A stretch of DNA of 17,428 nt, taken from Treponema sp. (GTDB taxonomy: Bacteria > Spirochaetota > Spirochaetia > Treponematales > Breznakiellaceae). Every line of letters starts with the position of its first letter. Position 1 is the first letter of the stretch. The stretch is taken from positions 1-17,428 of the forward strand of contig JAISMQ010000300.1 in NCBI GenBank assembly GCA_031276685.1, read 5' to 3'. The notes under the pieces are model-generated. The model saw nothing but the letters and a program-made list of their open reading frames with translations, was not told where the DNA came from and searched no databases. Of this stretch, positions 5,780-14,274 are shown piece after piece. The position numbers were made by a program, and so were the translations under genes.

Positions 5780-7549
5780 ATGGAAACCGCGAACGACGCC
5801 GGAACCGGCCACGGGGCAGGGGCGGATTTTATCAGCGAATTTATCAAAGAAGATCTGGCGCAGGGCCGCTATACCCGCGTCCACACCCGCTTCCCCCCGG
5901 AGCCCAACGGCTGGCTGCACATCGGGCACTGCAAGGCTTTCTACATCGATTTTACAATGGCCGAACGTTTCGGCGGCCTGTGCAACCTGCGTTTTGACGA
6001 TACCAACCCGGAAAAAGAGGACATTTCCTATGTCAACGCTATTAAGCGGGATGTCCGGTGGATGGGCTACGACTGGGAGGACCGCGAATATTACGCATCG
6101 GATTACTACGAGTACCTCTACGAGCTGGCGGTAAAGATCATCAAAAAGGGCCGCGCCTACGTGGACGACCTGTCCGAAGACGAAATGAGCGAATACCGGG
6201 GCACGGCGGTGCAGGACAAGAACAACATCACGGTAACGCCCCCCGGCCGCAACAGCCCCTGGCGCGACCGGAGCGTGGAAGAAAACCTGGACCTGTTTGC
6301 CCGGATGCGGGCCGGGGAATTCCCCGACGGCGCCAAAACCCTGCGGGCCAAAATCGATATGGCAAGCCCCAACCTTCTGGAACGGGACCCCGTAATGTAC
6401 CGGATCCGCCGGGAGCATCACTACCGCACGGGGAACGCCTGGTGCATCTACCCCATGTACGACTTCCAGCACCCCCTGTCCGATGCCAAAGAGGGGATCA
6501 CCCATTCGCTGTGTTCCCTGGAGTACGAAATTCACCGGCCCCTCTACGACTGGTTTATCCGGGAGGCGGAAGTCTTCCCCAGCCGCCAGATCGAATTCGC
6601 CCGGCTTAACGTGACCCGCACGGTGATGAGCAAACGCTGGCTGCTCAGGCTGGTGCAGGAAAAGCGCGTTTCCGGCTGGGACGATCCCCGGCTCCCCACC
6701 ATCGCGGGGCTGCGCCGGCGCGGCTACACCCCGGAGGCGATCCGGAGCTTCGTGTCCCAGGTGGGAATCGCCAAGACCGACAGCATGGTGGACATCGCCT
6801 TTCTGGAGTACTGCCTGCGGGAACACCTGAACAAGACAAGCCGCCGGGTTATGGCGGTACTGCGGCCGCTTAAGCTTATCATCGACAACTGGCCCGCCGG
6901 GAAGCTGGAAGAGCTGGAGGCGGTAAACAACCCGGAGGACGAAAGCGCCGGAAAGCGGCTGATCCTCTTTTCCGGGGAACTGTGGATCGAGCGGGAAGAC
7001 TTTGAGGAAGTCCCGCCGCCCAAATACTTCCGCCTGTACCCCGGAAATTCGGTACGGCTCCGCTACGGCTACATCGTAACCTGTTCCGCCTGCGAAAAAA
7101 ACGCCGCAGGGGAAATTACCGCAGTGCATTGCAGCTACGATCCGGACACCAGGGGGGGCAACGCCGCGGACAACAAGAAGGTAAAAAGCACGATCCACTG
7201 GGTCAGCGCCGCCCAGTCCGTAAGCCTGGAGGCGCGGCTTTACGACTACCTGTTTTCCGTCGAGCGGCCCATGGACCTGCCCCCCGGCGGGGACTTTGTA
7301 AACAACCTGAACCCCGCCTCGCTGGAAGTAATTTCCGGCGCCCGTGGCGAGCCCTGCCTTGCCCAGGCGGCGCCGGAAGAACGGTTCCAGTTCGAACGGC
7401 TGGGCTACTTTGTGCGGGACGCCCCGGTAATTACCGAAGGCATGGACACGGGCGGGGAATCCGGGAACGGGCGCCTGGTGTTCAACAGGACCGTGGGGCT
7501 TAGGGACACCTGGACAAAGCTGCGGGACAAGGCCAAACCCTGTTTTTAA
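5780..7549 (+). CDS. glnS: Glutamine--tRNA ligase (GlnRS)
   Basis: Class I aminoacyl-tRNA synthetase that charges tRNA-Gln directly with glutamine in the cytoplasm. The ATG at 5780 follows a strong GGAGAGGAG ribosome site with 5 nt spacing and gives 589 aa; the frame is open further upstream but that part overlaps the preceding gene and is not GlnRS-like. The HIGH motif is intact at residues 47-50 within FPPEPNGWLHIGH, followed by the GlnRS hallmark NLRFDDTNPEKEDI. The KMSKS-type loop is VMSKR at about 282-286, as in E. coli GlnRS. The C-terminal half holds the beta-barrel anticodon-binding domains. The length is slightly above the E. coli enzyme (554 aa), and no YqeY/GatB-like fusion is evident. 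All key motifs match, so it should be active. Confidence 0.97.
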   Translation: METANDAGTGHGAGADFISEFIKEDLAQGRYTRVHTRFPPEPNGWLHIGHCKAFYIDFTMAERFGGLCNLRFDDTNPEKEDISYVNAIKRDVRWMGYDWEDREYYASDYYEYLYELAVKIIKKGRAYVDDLSEDEMSEYRGTAVQDKNNITVTPPGRNSPWRDRSVEENLDLFARMRAGEFPDGAKTLRAKIDMASPNLLERDPVMYRIRREHHYRTGNAWCIYPMYDFQHPLSDAKEGITHSLCSLEYEIHRPLYDWFIREAEVFPSRQIEFARLNVTRTVMSKRWLLRLVQEKRVSGWDDPRLPTIAGLRRRGYTPEAIRSFVSQVGIAKTDSMVDIAFLEYCLREHLNKTSRRVMAVLRPLKLIIDNWPAGKLEELEAVNNPEDESAGKRLILFSGELWIEREDFEEVPPPKYFRLYPGNSVRLRYGYIVTCSACEKNAAGEITAVHCSYDPDTRGGNAADNKKVKSTIHWVSAAQSVSLEARLYDYLFSVERPMDLPPGGDFVNNLNPASLEVISGARGEPCLAQAAPEERFQFERLGYFVRDAPVITEGMDTGGESGNGRLVFNRTVGLRDTWTKLRDKAKPCF

Positions 7550-7657
7550 GCGCCCCGGCGGAAATCACGCCCCGTTATACGCGCCGGCCCCCGTTTAAGG
7601 CTTTTTTTTTCCCGCCTGCCATGCTAAACTAACGATCAGTCGCACAAGGAGGACTTC

Positions 7658-8239
7658 ATGGGCTGTCCCACGGCAAAAAAGCGCCTGTACCCCGCCGCCG
7701 GGCGCGCTATGATGAAATCCATAGCCCCCGCAATCGCGGTTCTGGCGCTGTTTTTTTTCGCCCCCGCAGCGGGGATCGGCGCTGCGGAGGAGTACTACCG
7801 GGAATCGATAGCCATCGACTGGGAAAACGACCAGTTCGACATGTACCGCTATACGGATTCTTACCTTAGGGAGTACGAGTACTACTTTATCGACTACACG
7901 ATCAAGGAAAGCCCCGGACAATCGATCTGGAAATCCCAGATTATCACCATCATCTACGTGAACCCCGACTATGTGGCCATCCACGAAGTCCACAACTATT
8001 TTATGATCAGCCACTATTTTTCCCACGAAAAAATAGTCCACCACACCAGCCAGGAAGATTATTCCGCCAGCCCCTACCAAAAACCCGGGGGGGATCTGCA
8101 GTACGTGCGGCGTTTCAACGCCATGCTTGCCAAAGTACGGCTTATCCTGACCGGGGAAGACGGCGGGGAATACATCAGCGATGAAAAGCGGCAGCGGGAC
8201 ATCTACTACCTGGACGCCGCGCGGAGATTCATGTACTAG
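7658..8239 (+). CDS. Secreted Tyr-rich 193-aa protein of unknown function
   Basis: No family recognised. The ATG at 7658 has an ideal AAGGAGG site (7646-7652) with 5 nt spacing, so this start is preferred over the internal ATGs near residue 18. The N-terminus looks like a Sec signal: basic residues up to about 20, a hydrophobic core with LALFFF at about 26-34, then GIGAAEEYY with a possible cleavage after an Ala at about 41-43. There is no lipobox cysteine. The mature part of about 150 aa is unusually rich in Tyr, Asp, Glu and His, with several YY and EY pairs, and seems mostly soluble. It should be periplasmic or exported. The ABC exporter pair begins 86 bp downstream on the same strand, so a shared role is possible but unproven. 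Confidence 0.8.
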   Translation: MGCPTAKKRLYPAAGRAMMKSIAPAIAVLALFFFAPAAGIGAAEEYYRESIAIDWENDQFDMYRYTDSYLREYEYYFIDYTIKESPGQSIWKSQIITIIYVNPDYVAIHEVHNYFMISHYFSHEKIVHHTSQEDYSASPYQKPGGDLQYVRRFNAMLAKVRLILTGEDGGEYISDEKRQRDIYYLDAARRFMY

Positions 8240-8325
8240 GAGCCTGTTGCGCTTGTGGATTTTATGTTCTGTCTTCTAAAAAGCGGGGCCCTGCGGCCTA
8301 AGCGCTTGAAAGAAAAGGCGGCGCC

Positions 8326-10059
8326 TTGGAAACGAACAGAGGGTTCTTTTCCCTCCTAAAGTACCTGTTGTCCGAGATACGGCAGTTCAAGGGCCGGATG
8401 GCCGTGTCCTGCCTGCTTGTAGTTACAAGTTCCGCAAGCTCCCTGGCGGCCGGGTTTTTTACGGGCCGTTACACCGATTACCTGATGACAGAGCAAAAGT
8501 TCCGGCCCTATCCCCTGTTCTACATGCTGCTTGCCGCGATTGGAATTTCAATTGCCGCGCAGGCCCTTAGCCGGTACCACTGGGGCCGGTTCTACCAGCA
8601 GATAGCCTTTATGCTCCGCGAAAAAACGGTCAAGAAGATCAATTCGGTGGATTACACGTGGATAGAGGCGCACCCGGCGGGCGATCTAACCGTGCGGCTC
8701 AACGATGATCTGAACCAACTGTTGAATTTTTACACGCAGATAAGAACCCAGGCCGCCTCTTTTTTTATCGGGTTCCTGGCGTTTGCCGGTATCTGGCATC
8801 TTAATTTTTTTCTGGCCCTGGGTTATGTAGTTTTTCCCAGCCTCATGCAGTTCGTTATCTATGCCTCATCGGGACGGCTTGAGCCGCAGTTCAAGAAACG
8901 CCAGGAGCTGTTCGGGGCGGCGGCGGGCTGTTCCCAGGACTTTCTGAACTCCGCCACAGACATAAAGGCCATGAACGCGGCGAAAATTTTTATACGCCGT
9001 TATGCGGCAAGAATCGCCGCCTATATTGGCCACGTGATCAGGCTGGACAGGGCAAGTGCCGGGAACGATACGATTCTGGAGGCTTTGGGGTTTTTTCAGA
9101 GTATTCTGATCCTCGCGCTGGGCGGCCTCCTGGTCTTCCGGGAAAACATATCCATTGGGGAACTGCTGACGGCGCAGTTGCTGTCCGTCCATATCGGCAG
9201 CGCCGTAAGGGGGCTCAACTTTTTCCAGTTGCGGATGAATCTGGCATCGGCCCTGCGCGTACTGGAACTATGGGAAGCGGACGATGTTGTAACCGGGGCC
9301 CATATACACAAGAACGATGATAACGCCGTGCGCCTGGGCCGTGTCGGTTTTTCGTACCCCCAAAGGCCCGGCGCAGAGGTTCTGCACGACATCAACTTTG
9401 CCGTAAAGCGGGGCCAGAAGGCGGCGCTGGTCGGGCCAAGCGGCGGCGGTAAATCCACCATCGTCAAACTGATCGCGGGCTTCTACAGGCCGGACAGGGG
9501 CGATATATCCTCGTTTCAAACCGGCGGCCACGCCTACTCCATGATAGAACAGGACACCTTCCTCTTTGCCGGAAGTTTTTTTGACAACATCGCCTGCGCT
9601 AACAAGAATTTCCCCCCGGAAGGCGGCGGGACAGAGGGAGGGGAAAAGGCGGATCTTGCAGAAGAAGTAATACGCGCCGCAAAAAGAGCGGACATTCACG
9701 ATTATATCATGTCTACCGAACACGGCTACGACAGTAACTGCGCGGCGCATAACTTGTCCGGGGGGCAGCGCCAGCGCCTGTCCCTTGCGCGGTGCCTCTG
9801 CCGGGACGCCGGTATTGTACTGCTTGACGAACCTACAAGCGCCCTGGATCGCGAAACCGAAGCTTCCGTAATGGACAGTCTGAACGAGGCGCTTAAAGGC
9901 AAGACGGTTATTATGGTTACCCACAACATCGGCCTGGTAAAAGACTTTGATATCATCTACCTGGTCGAGAACGGCCGGATTGCGGGATACGGTACCCATA
10001 ACGAGCTTCTGCAGAACGGGCTTTACCGCAGCCTGCTGGGGGAGGCTTCCCATGAGTAA
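8326..10059 (+). CDS. ABC exporter half-transporter (membrane domain plus ATPase), first of a pair
   Basis: A 577-aa type IV ABC exporter subunit: six membrane spans in residues about 20-300, then a nucleotide-binding domain. Walker A GPSGGGKS lies at 370-377, the Q-loop in MIEQDTFLFAG, the signature LSGGQ at 477-481, Walker B LLDEP with D501 and E502, and the H-loop in VTHN. All ATPase residues are present. An extra Gly/Glu-rich loop (PPEGGGTEGGEK) sits between the Q-loop and signature. There is no peptidase C39 domain. The start is taken as TTG at 8326, behind AAAAGG with 7 nt spacing; no ATG gives a full first helix. The stop overlaps the next gene, so the two subunits should form a heterodimer. 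The substrate is unknown (peptide, lipid or drug are all possible). Confidence 0.93.
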   Translation: METNRGFFSLLKYLLSEIRQFKGRMAVSCLLVVTSSASSLAAGFFTGRYTDYLMTEQKFRPYPLFYMLLAAIGISIAAQALSRYHWGRFYQQIAFMLREKTVKKINSVDYTWIEAHPAGDLTVRLNDDLNQLLNFYTQIRTQAASFFIGFLAFAGIWHLNFFLALGYVVFPSLMQFVIYASSGRLEPQFKKRQELFGAAAGCSQDFLNSATDIKAMNAAKIFIRRYAARIAAYIGHVIRLDRASAGNDTILEALGFFQSILILALGGLLVFRENISIGELLTAQLLSVHIGSAVRGLNFFQLRMNLASALRVLELWEADDVVTGAHIHKNDDNAVRLGRVGFSYPQRPGAEVLHDINFAVKRGQKAALVGPSGGGKSTIVKLIAGFYRPDRGDISSFQTGGHAYSMIEQDTFLFAGSFFDNIACANKNFPPEGGGTEGGEKADLAEEVIRAAKRADIHDYIMSTEHGYDSNCAAHNLSGGQRQRLSLARCLCRDAGIVLLDEPTSALDRETEASVMDSLNEALKGKTVIMVTHNIGLVKDFDIIYLVENGRIAGYGTHNELLQNGLYRSLLGEASHE

Positions 10060-11710
10060 AGCCAGGGGCCGCTTCATAAAAGACATACTCGCCTGGACGG
10101 ATACGGCGTACAACGCGGCCCTGCTGCTGTACTCACTCGTCTCCCTGGTGTCATCGTTCGTTATCGGGCAAAGCGTAAGGCTGCTGCTCAACAGCATCCA
10201 GGAAAGAAATTTTGACGCTTTTCTTTCCTGCATCCTGACCAGCATGGCGGCTCTGGCGGCGCTTGTACCCATAAGCTATGCCGCGCGGTTTTCGACCCTG
10301 CGATCCGCCGAATACGTGGGGAAAAGATTATGTATCGATCTTTTTACGCACATAACCAGCCTGCCTGCGGCCTATTTTGACACGCACAAGGCCGGGGATC
10401 TTCAAAGCAGAATGACTTTTGACATACAGCGATCTACAAGAATTTTCAGGCTCGACCTTGACTACATCGCAAAACTGCTGCTCAACGGCATTGGCTGCAT
10501 CGTCCTGATGTGTATCATCAAATGGGAAATCTGCCTTCTGGCCGTCGCTTGCGGGATAATCGGATACATGCTGAATATACGCTTTTTGCGGCCCGTTCAA
10601 CAAAGCTCGCGGGAAATTTCCGGCCAGGCCGGGAACATGACCGATACGTTTACCGGAATTATACGGGGCAGTTCCACCATCCGCGCCCTTGGCCTGCAGC
10701 GGTGGACCGAGGCCAAATTCAACGCCGACAACGGGCTTATGAAAAAAAGCGGCTTAAAACTGAACCGGATCGGAGTGCTGCAGGACGGTATCGGTACTAT
10801 TATTGCCAGCATAAACACCTTTGTTTTCCTTGCCGTTTCCCTTGCCTTTCTGGGTCGCGGCGGGCTGCGCTTTGGGGACATCATGGCGGCCTTTTATTAT
10901 TCCCTTGCCGTAGTCAATTTGTTCACCGATCTAAGCCGCTCATTCTCCAATTTGCAGAACTCATACGCATCGATTATCCGGATAAACGAAGTGCGGGAAC
11001 TGCCTGCGGAACGGGAAGGCGCAGACAGGGACGCCGCAGGTACAAGGTCCCGCGATTCCGCCCTTGTCACATTCGACCGGGTCGTGTTTTCCTACGACGG
11101 GCAGCGAACCGTACTCAACGGAATTTCGTTCAGGGTACAGGAACGGGACATACTGCTTGTAAAAGGCCCAAGCGGCGCGGGCAAATCGACCGTTTTCAAA
11201 CTCCTCCTGGGCCTGTACGATACCGGAGGCATCAGCATCTGCGGGGAGGATATCAGGGCAATCCCCCCCGCGAAACTGCGCGATATGTTTTCGTACATCC
11301 CCCAAAAACCCGTTCTGTTCAGGGGGACGATTTTTGAAAACATCGCGCTGGCCAAAGAAGACGCCACATACGAAGATGCGGCGCGTGCCGCGCAAAAAGC
11401 CGGAATCCACAGCTTTATTGACAGCCTTCCGGAAAAGTACGACACCGCCATAGGCGATGACGGAGCATTGCTTTCGGGCGGGCAGCGCCAAAGAATAGCC
11501 ATAGCCAGGGCTTTTCTGAAAGATGCGCCAGTATTACTGCTTGACGAACCTGTTTCTTCGGTTGACAGCCTGAATACCGGGGTTTTTTACGCGGCCCTGG
11601 ACGAGCTGATACGGGAAAAGACCGTCCTGCTGATTTCCCACCGCGAAGACGGGCGCCTGCTTGCCGAAAAATACGGGGATCGGATTAAAACGGCGGAACT
11701 TACGGCATAA
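10052..11710 (+). CDS. ABC exporter half-transporter, second of a pair
   Basis: A 552-aa partner of the preceding subunit. The ATG at 10052 lies inside the upstream gene's end (8-bp overlap) behind a GGGGGAGG ribosome site, a classic sign of translational coupling. Six membrane spans occupy about residues 20-300. The ATPase part has Walker A GPSGAGKS at 372-379, Q-loop YIPQKPVLFRG, LSGGQ at 474-478, Walker B LLDEP with D498 and E499, and an H-loop in LISHRED. Both subunits keep the catalytic glutamate and a full signature, so neither ATP site looks degenerate, unlike many heterodimeric exporters. The frame is open further upstream but that part is shadow. Its 3' end overlaps the convergent cyclase gene by 11 bp. 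Confidence 0.93.
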   Translation: MSKARGRFIKDILAWTDTAYNAALLLYSLVSLVSSFVIGQSVRLLLNSIQERNFDAFLSCILTSMAALAALVPISYAARFSTLRSAEYVGKRLCIDLFTHITSLPAAYFDTHKAGDLQSRMTFDIQRSTRIFRLDLDYIAKLLLNGIGCIVLMCIIKWEICLLAVACGIIGYMLNIRFLRPVQQSSREISGQAGNMTDTFTGIIRGSSTIRALGLQRWTEAKFNADNGLMKKSGLKLNRIGVLQDGIGTIIASINTFVFLAVSLAFLGRGGLRFGDIMAAFYYSLAVVNLFTDLSRSFSNLQNSYASIIRINEVRELPAEREGADRDAAGTRSRDSALVTFDRVVFSYDGQRTVLNGISFRVQERDILLVKGPSGAGKSTVFKLLLGLYDTGGISICGEDIRAIPPAKLRDMFSYIPQKPVLFRGTIFENIALAKEDATYEDAARAAQKAGIHSFIDSLPEKYDTAIGDDGALLSGGQRQRIAIARAFLKDAPVLLLDEPVSSVDSLNTGVFYAALDELIREKTVLLISHREDGRLLAEKYGDRIKTAELTA

Positions 11711-13337
11711 GCGCATCCGCCAGGGAACCGGGCGGAAACAGGCCCGAAGGGGACGATGAAAAGCGCAGGGTTATGACGCCGCCTTCATCAATGCCTGTGA
11801 TCTTCGCCAGGACTTCCCGGCCGGACATACGCAGCCTAAGCTCGTCAAACACGGCGAGGGTGTTCATCTCGACGCCGGGCAGCAGCTTCCCTTCCTTCGC
11901 GGAAAGGTGGGTCAGCAGGGCTTCAAAGGCATCGGTATCAATGTGCTTGTCCCGTATGGGGAAGCACAGGACTTTTACCGGGGGAACCAGCGGCCCGGGC
12001 GGGGCGGCCTCGCCATCCAGGGCGATGTTAAAAGGTTCGCCGATGGTGTCAACCTGCATGATCAGGATAGGTATGGAAACGCCCTTGGGGTTCACCTGCA
12101 CCTTTTGTACGATGCGGACGGGGGAACGGAGCGCGTTAAAGGTATACTCGGACAGCATCACCTGCCCCCCGGTAGTATAGCTTTCTATCCTGCTGCACAA
12201 ATTTACATTACTGCCAATAACGTTGTACTTCATCACCCGGTCGGAGCCGATATTCCCCACAATCGCGTCCCCGGTGTTTATGGCGATCCCCATTTCAATT
12301 TCAGGAAAGCTGTTTCCGGCGGCCCAGGCGTTAACGTCCTTCATGGCGGACTGCATTTTCAGCGCGCAGGCAACCGCCTTGTCGGCGTGGCCTTCGTCTT
12401 CCAGGGGGGCCCCAAAAATACAGAGGATAGAATCGCCCAGGAATTCAATAATGGTGCCGCTAAAGGCATGGATAATTTCCACCATCACGCTGAAGTAATG
12501 GTTAAGCAGCGTTACTACTTTTTCGCTTTCCAGGCGCTCCGCCAGCGGGGTAAAGCCCCGTATATCGCTGGTCATCATGGTGATGTAGCGTTTTTCCCCC
12601 CACAGGGACGGGCCGCCGGGGTATTCCAAAAGCTGCTTAATGACCTTGTCCGGCAGGTAGCGCCCAAAGGTATCGTGGAGCCGGACAAGGCGGTCGGATT
12701 TTTCTTCCACCATTTGCTGCAAATTTTCATTCAGGGTCTTTAGTTCCGTTGTCAAGCGCCGGTTCAGCCGATCCTTGGTTTGCCTGGTCCGCTCAAAAAC
12801 CACGGTGATTGACAGCACCAAAACGTAAACGGTTACCATCCGGATCGACACGTCGAAGGGATAGCTGAACCTTGAAACGCCAGGAACAAAAACCTGAACG
12901 GCGGTAACGACAAGCTGGGCGCAGGAAAGGCAGATCCCCGTCTTCATGCCCAGCAGCAGAATGGTCAGCAGGGGGTAGATAAAGATAAAGAGAATCCCCG
13001 CCCCCTGGGCGTCGCCGTTCCAGATCAGCAAAAAACAGAACAGCCCGTAGGAGACGATGGTAAAAATCGCCGCGACAGTCTGTGCCCGGACAACCCGGGC
13101 AAGGATAAAGCCCGTTATGGCCACCGCGATCATAACGGCGCAGACCGTGGCGTCAAAATAAGAGCCCTTTAGAATATTCTGCGCGACAAAGGCCGCCAAA
13201 ACAACGGCGCCGAAGATAAAGATAAAATTCATCAGGACATAACGGATCTTGTTATCCGTCATGGCGGGTTCCGCTTCTCCGGATTCAAAGTTTTTTCCGG
13301 AGGTAAAAATATTTACCAGTAAGGGCTTTTCACTCAT
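11700..13337 (-). CDS. Membrane-bound class III adenylate/guanylate cyclase
   Basis: A 545-aa cyclase making a cyclic nucleotide second messenger. Six membrane helices span about residues 33-181 (MASE-like sensor region, no recognised ligand), then a coiled-coil linker at about 185-222, a class III catalytic domain at about 245-405 and a C-terminal extension of about 115 aa with beta character at its end. Metal-binding aspartates D258 (TSDIRGFT) and D302 (FLGDSIL) and transition-state residues N379 and R383 are present. The base-recognition lysine position is E298 and the second specificity position is N372, so ATP or GTP use cannot be assigned. The start at 13337 has no Shine-Dalgarno but sits just after a strong promoter; ATG 13262 (MTDNK) is an alternative. 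Confidence 0.93.
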   Translation of the reverse strand: MSEKPLLVNIFTSGKNFESGEAEPAMTDNKIRYVLMNFIFIFGAVVLAAFVAQNILKGSYFDATVCAVMIAVAITGFILARVVRAQTVAAIFTIVSYGLFCFLLIWNGDAQGAGILFIFIYPLLTILLLGMKTGICLSCAQLVVTAVQVFVPGVSRFSYPFDVSIRMVTVYVLVLSITVVFERTRQTKDRLNRRLTTELKTLNENLQQMVEEKSDRLVRLHDTFGRYLPDKVIKQLLEYPGGPSLWGEKRYITMMTSDIRGFTPLAERLESEKVVTLLNHYFSVMVEIIHAFSGTIIEFLGDSILCIFGAPLEDEGHADKAVACALKMQSAMKDVNAWAAGNSFPEIEMGIAINTGDAIVGNIGSDRVMKYNVIGSNVNLCSRIESYTTGGQVMLSEYTFNALRSPVRIVQKVQVNPKGVSIPILIMQVDTIGEPFNIALDGEAAPPGPLVPPVKVLCFPIRDKHIDTDAFEALLTHLSAKEGKLLPGVEMNTLAVFDELRLRMSGREVLAKITGIDEGGVITLRFSSSPSGLFPPGSLADALMP

Positions 13338-13351
13338 ACAGCGTATCGATT

Positions 13352-13380
13352 AGTATAAAACCTGTTTGCCGCGCTGCCAA
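13352..13380 (-). promoter_or_regulatory. sigma70-like promoter for the cyclase gene
   Basis: On the minus strand TTGGCA (13380-13375; 5 of 6) and TATACT (13357-13352; 5 of 6) are separated by exactly 17 bp. The predicted start near 13345 leaves only about 7 nt before ATG 13337, which would make the mRNA nearly leaderless; if translation starts at ATG 13262 the leader is about 80 nt. The rest of the 157-bp gap at 13338-13494 shows nothing else I can name. Confidence 0.6.
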
Positions 13381-13494
13381 GTACGACAGCGGAATCTTCC
13401 AAATTCAATAAAAAATTCACACCAGGAGAAAGCGGCGGGCTTTGCGGACCGGCGGGGCCCAAAAAACAGGCGCGGAACCCGGTTCGGCGGGCTG

Positions 13495-14274
13495 TTACAC
13501 GGTCAAAGATTCCCAGCGTTTCAGGGCCTCCCGCATAAAGGCGGGAATGTCCATGCCATAGGCCGCCTCCAGAGCGGGGGATTGCAGCACATCCCCGGCG
13601 GCCCCCGCAGCCTTTACCTCCCCCTTGTCCAGAAGGATCATACGCCCGGCAAAGCTGCGGGCCAGGTTAAGATCGTGAAGCACCGCGATAACGATGCCGC
13701 CCGCTTCCCCCGCCCAGTTCCCCAGGTAGCGCAACAATTCTACCTGGTATTTCAGATCCAGGTGGTTGGTGGGCTCGTCCAGCAGGATAATCGCCGGATT
13801 CTGGACCAGGGTCCGGGCCAAAAAAACCCGCTGCAACTGCCCCCCGGAAAGCACGGTGATCGGCGTCTGCGCCAGGGAATCCAGTTCAAGCCGCCCAAGG
13901 GTCCGGTCGATAATCTCGCGGTCCTCTTTTCCCAGCCTGGGCCAAAAACCCCTCCCGTATGCGTAGCGGCCCAGGGCGACCGTTTCGTAGACGGTGTAGG
14001 GAAAATAGAACTGCGAGGTCTGCCCCAGCAGGGCGATTTTCCGCGCCAGTTCCCAGCGTTTCAGGGCGCCTATATCCCTGCCCTCCACCGTGACGCTGCC
14101 CCGGCAGGGTATCAGCCGGGCTATGGCGCGCAGCAGGGTGCTTTTGCCCGATCCGTTGGGCCCCGCTATGCAGAGAAAATCCCCGGCCCCGGCTTCCAGC
14201 GTAATGTTCCTGATAATGTCCGGCCCGTTGTAACCAGCGTAGAGGGCTTCGACCTTGACGGCGGTTTCCATCAT
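13495..14274 (-). CDS. ATPase of a siderophore/cobalamin-type ABC importer
   Basis: A 259-aa cytoplasmic ATPase of the FecE/BtuD type. The ATG at 14274 overlaps the permease stop (ATGA) and has GGAG at 6 nt, so the longer open frame upstream is discarded. Walker A GPNGSGKS lies at 38-45, the Q-loop at about LLGQTSQFYFPYTVYE (82-97), LSGGQ at 142-146, Walker B IILLDEP with D166 and E167 followed by TNHLDLKYQ, and the H-loop histidine at 200 in VLHDLNLA. Length and sequence style match the FecCD-importer ATPases that drive uptake of iron-siderophore, haem or B12. The third gene of the binding protein-permease-ATPase unit. The exact substrate is not shown by the sequence. Confidence 0.96.
   Translation of the reverse strand: MMETAVKVEALYAGYNGPDIIRNITLEAGAGDFLCIAGPNGSGKSTLLRAIARLIPCRGSVTVEGRDIGALKRWELARKIALLGQTSQFYFPYTVYETVALGRYAYGRGFWPRLGKEDREIIDRTLGRLELDSLAQTPITVLSGGQLQRVFLARTLVQNPAIILLDEPTNHLDLKYQVELLRYLGNWAGEAGGIVIAVLHDLNLARSFAGRMILLDKGEVKAAGAAGDVLQSPALEAAYGMDIPAFMREALKRWESLTV

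Noticed and set aside
5726..7198. 490-aa open frame antisense to glnS
   Set aside because: It lies entirely opposite a certain GlnRS gene and has no recognisable features.
7550..7610. Terminator after glnS (T9 run at 7602-7610)
   Set aside because: Only a 6-bp stem (CCGGCG/CGCCGG) exists and it ends some 15 nt before the T-run, so a normal intrinsic terminator is not supported.
9268..10272. 334-aa minus-strand open frame across the exporter genes
   Set aside because: It runs antisense to both ATPase domains and their coupled junction; no domain or ribosome site.
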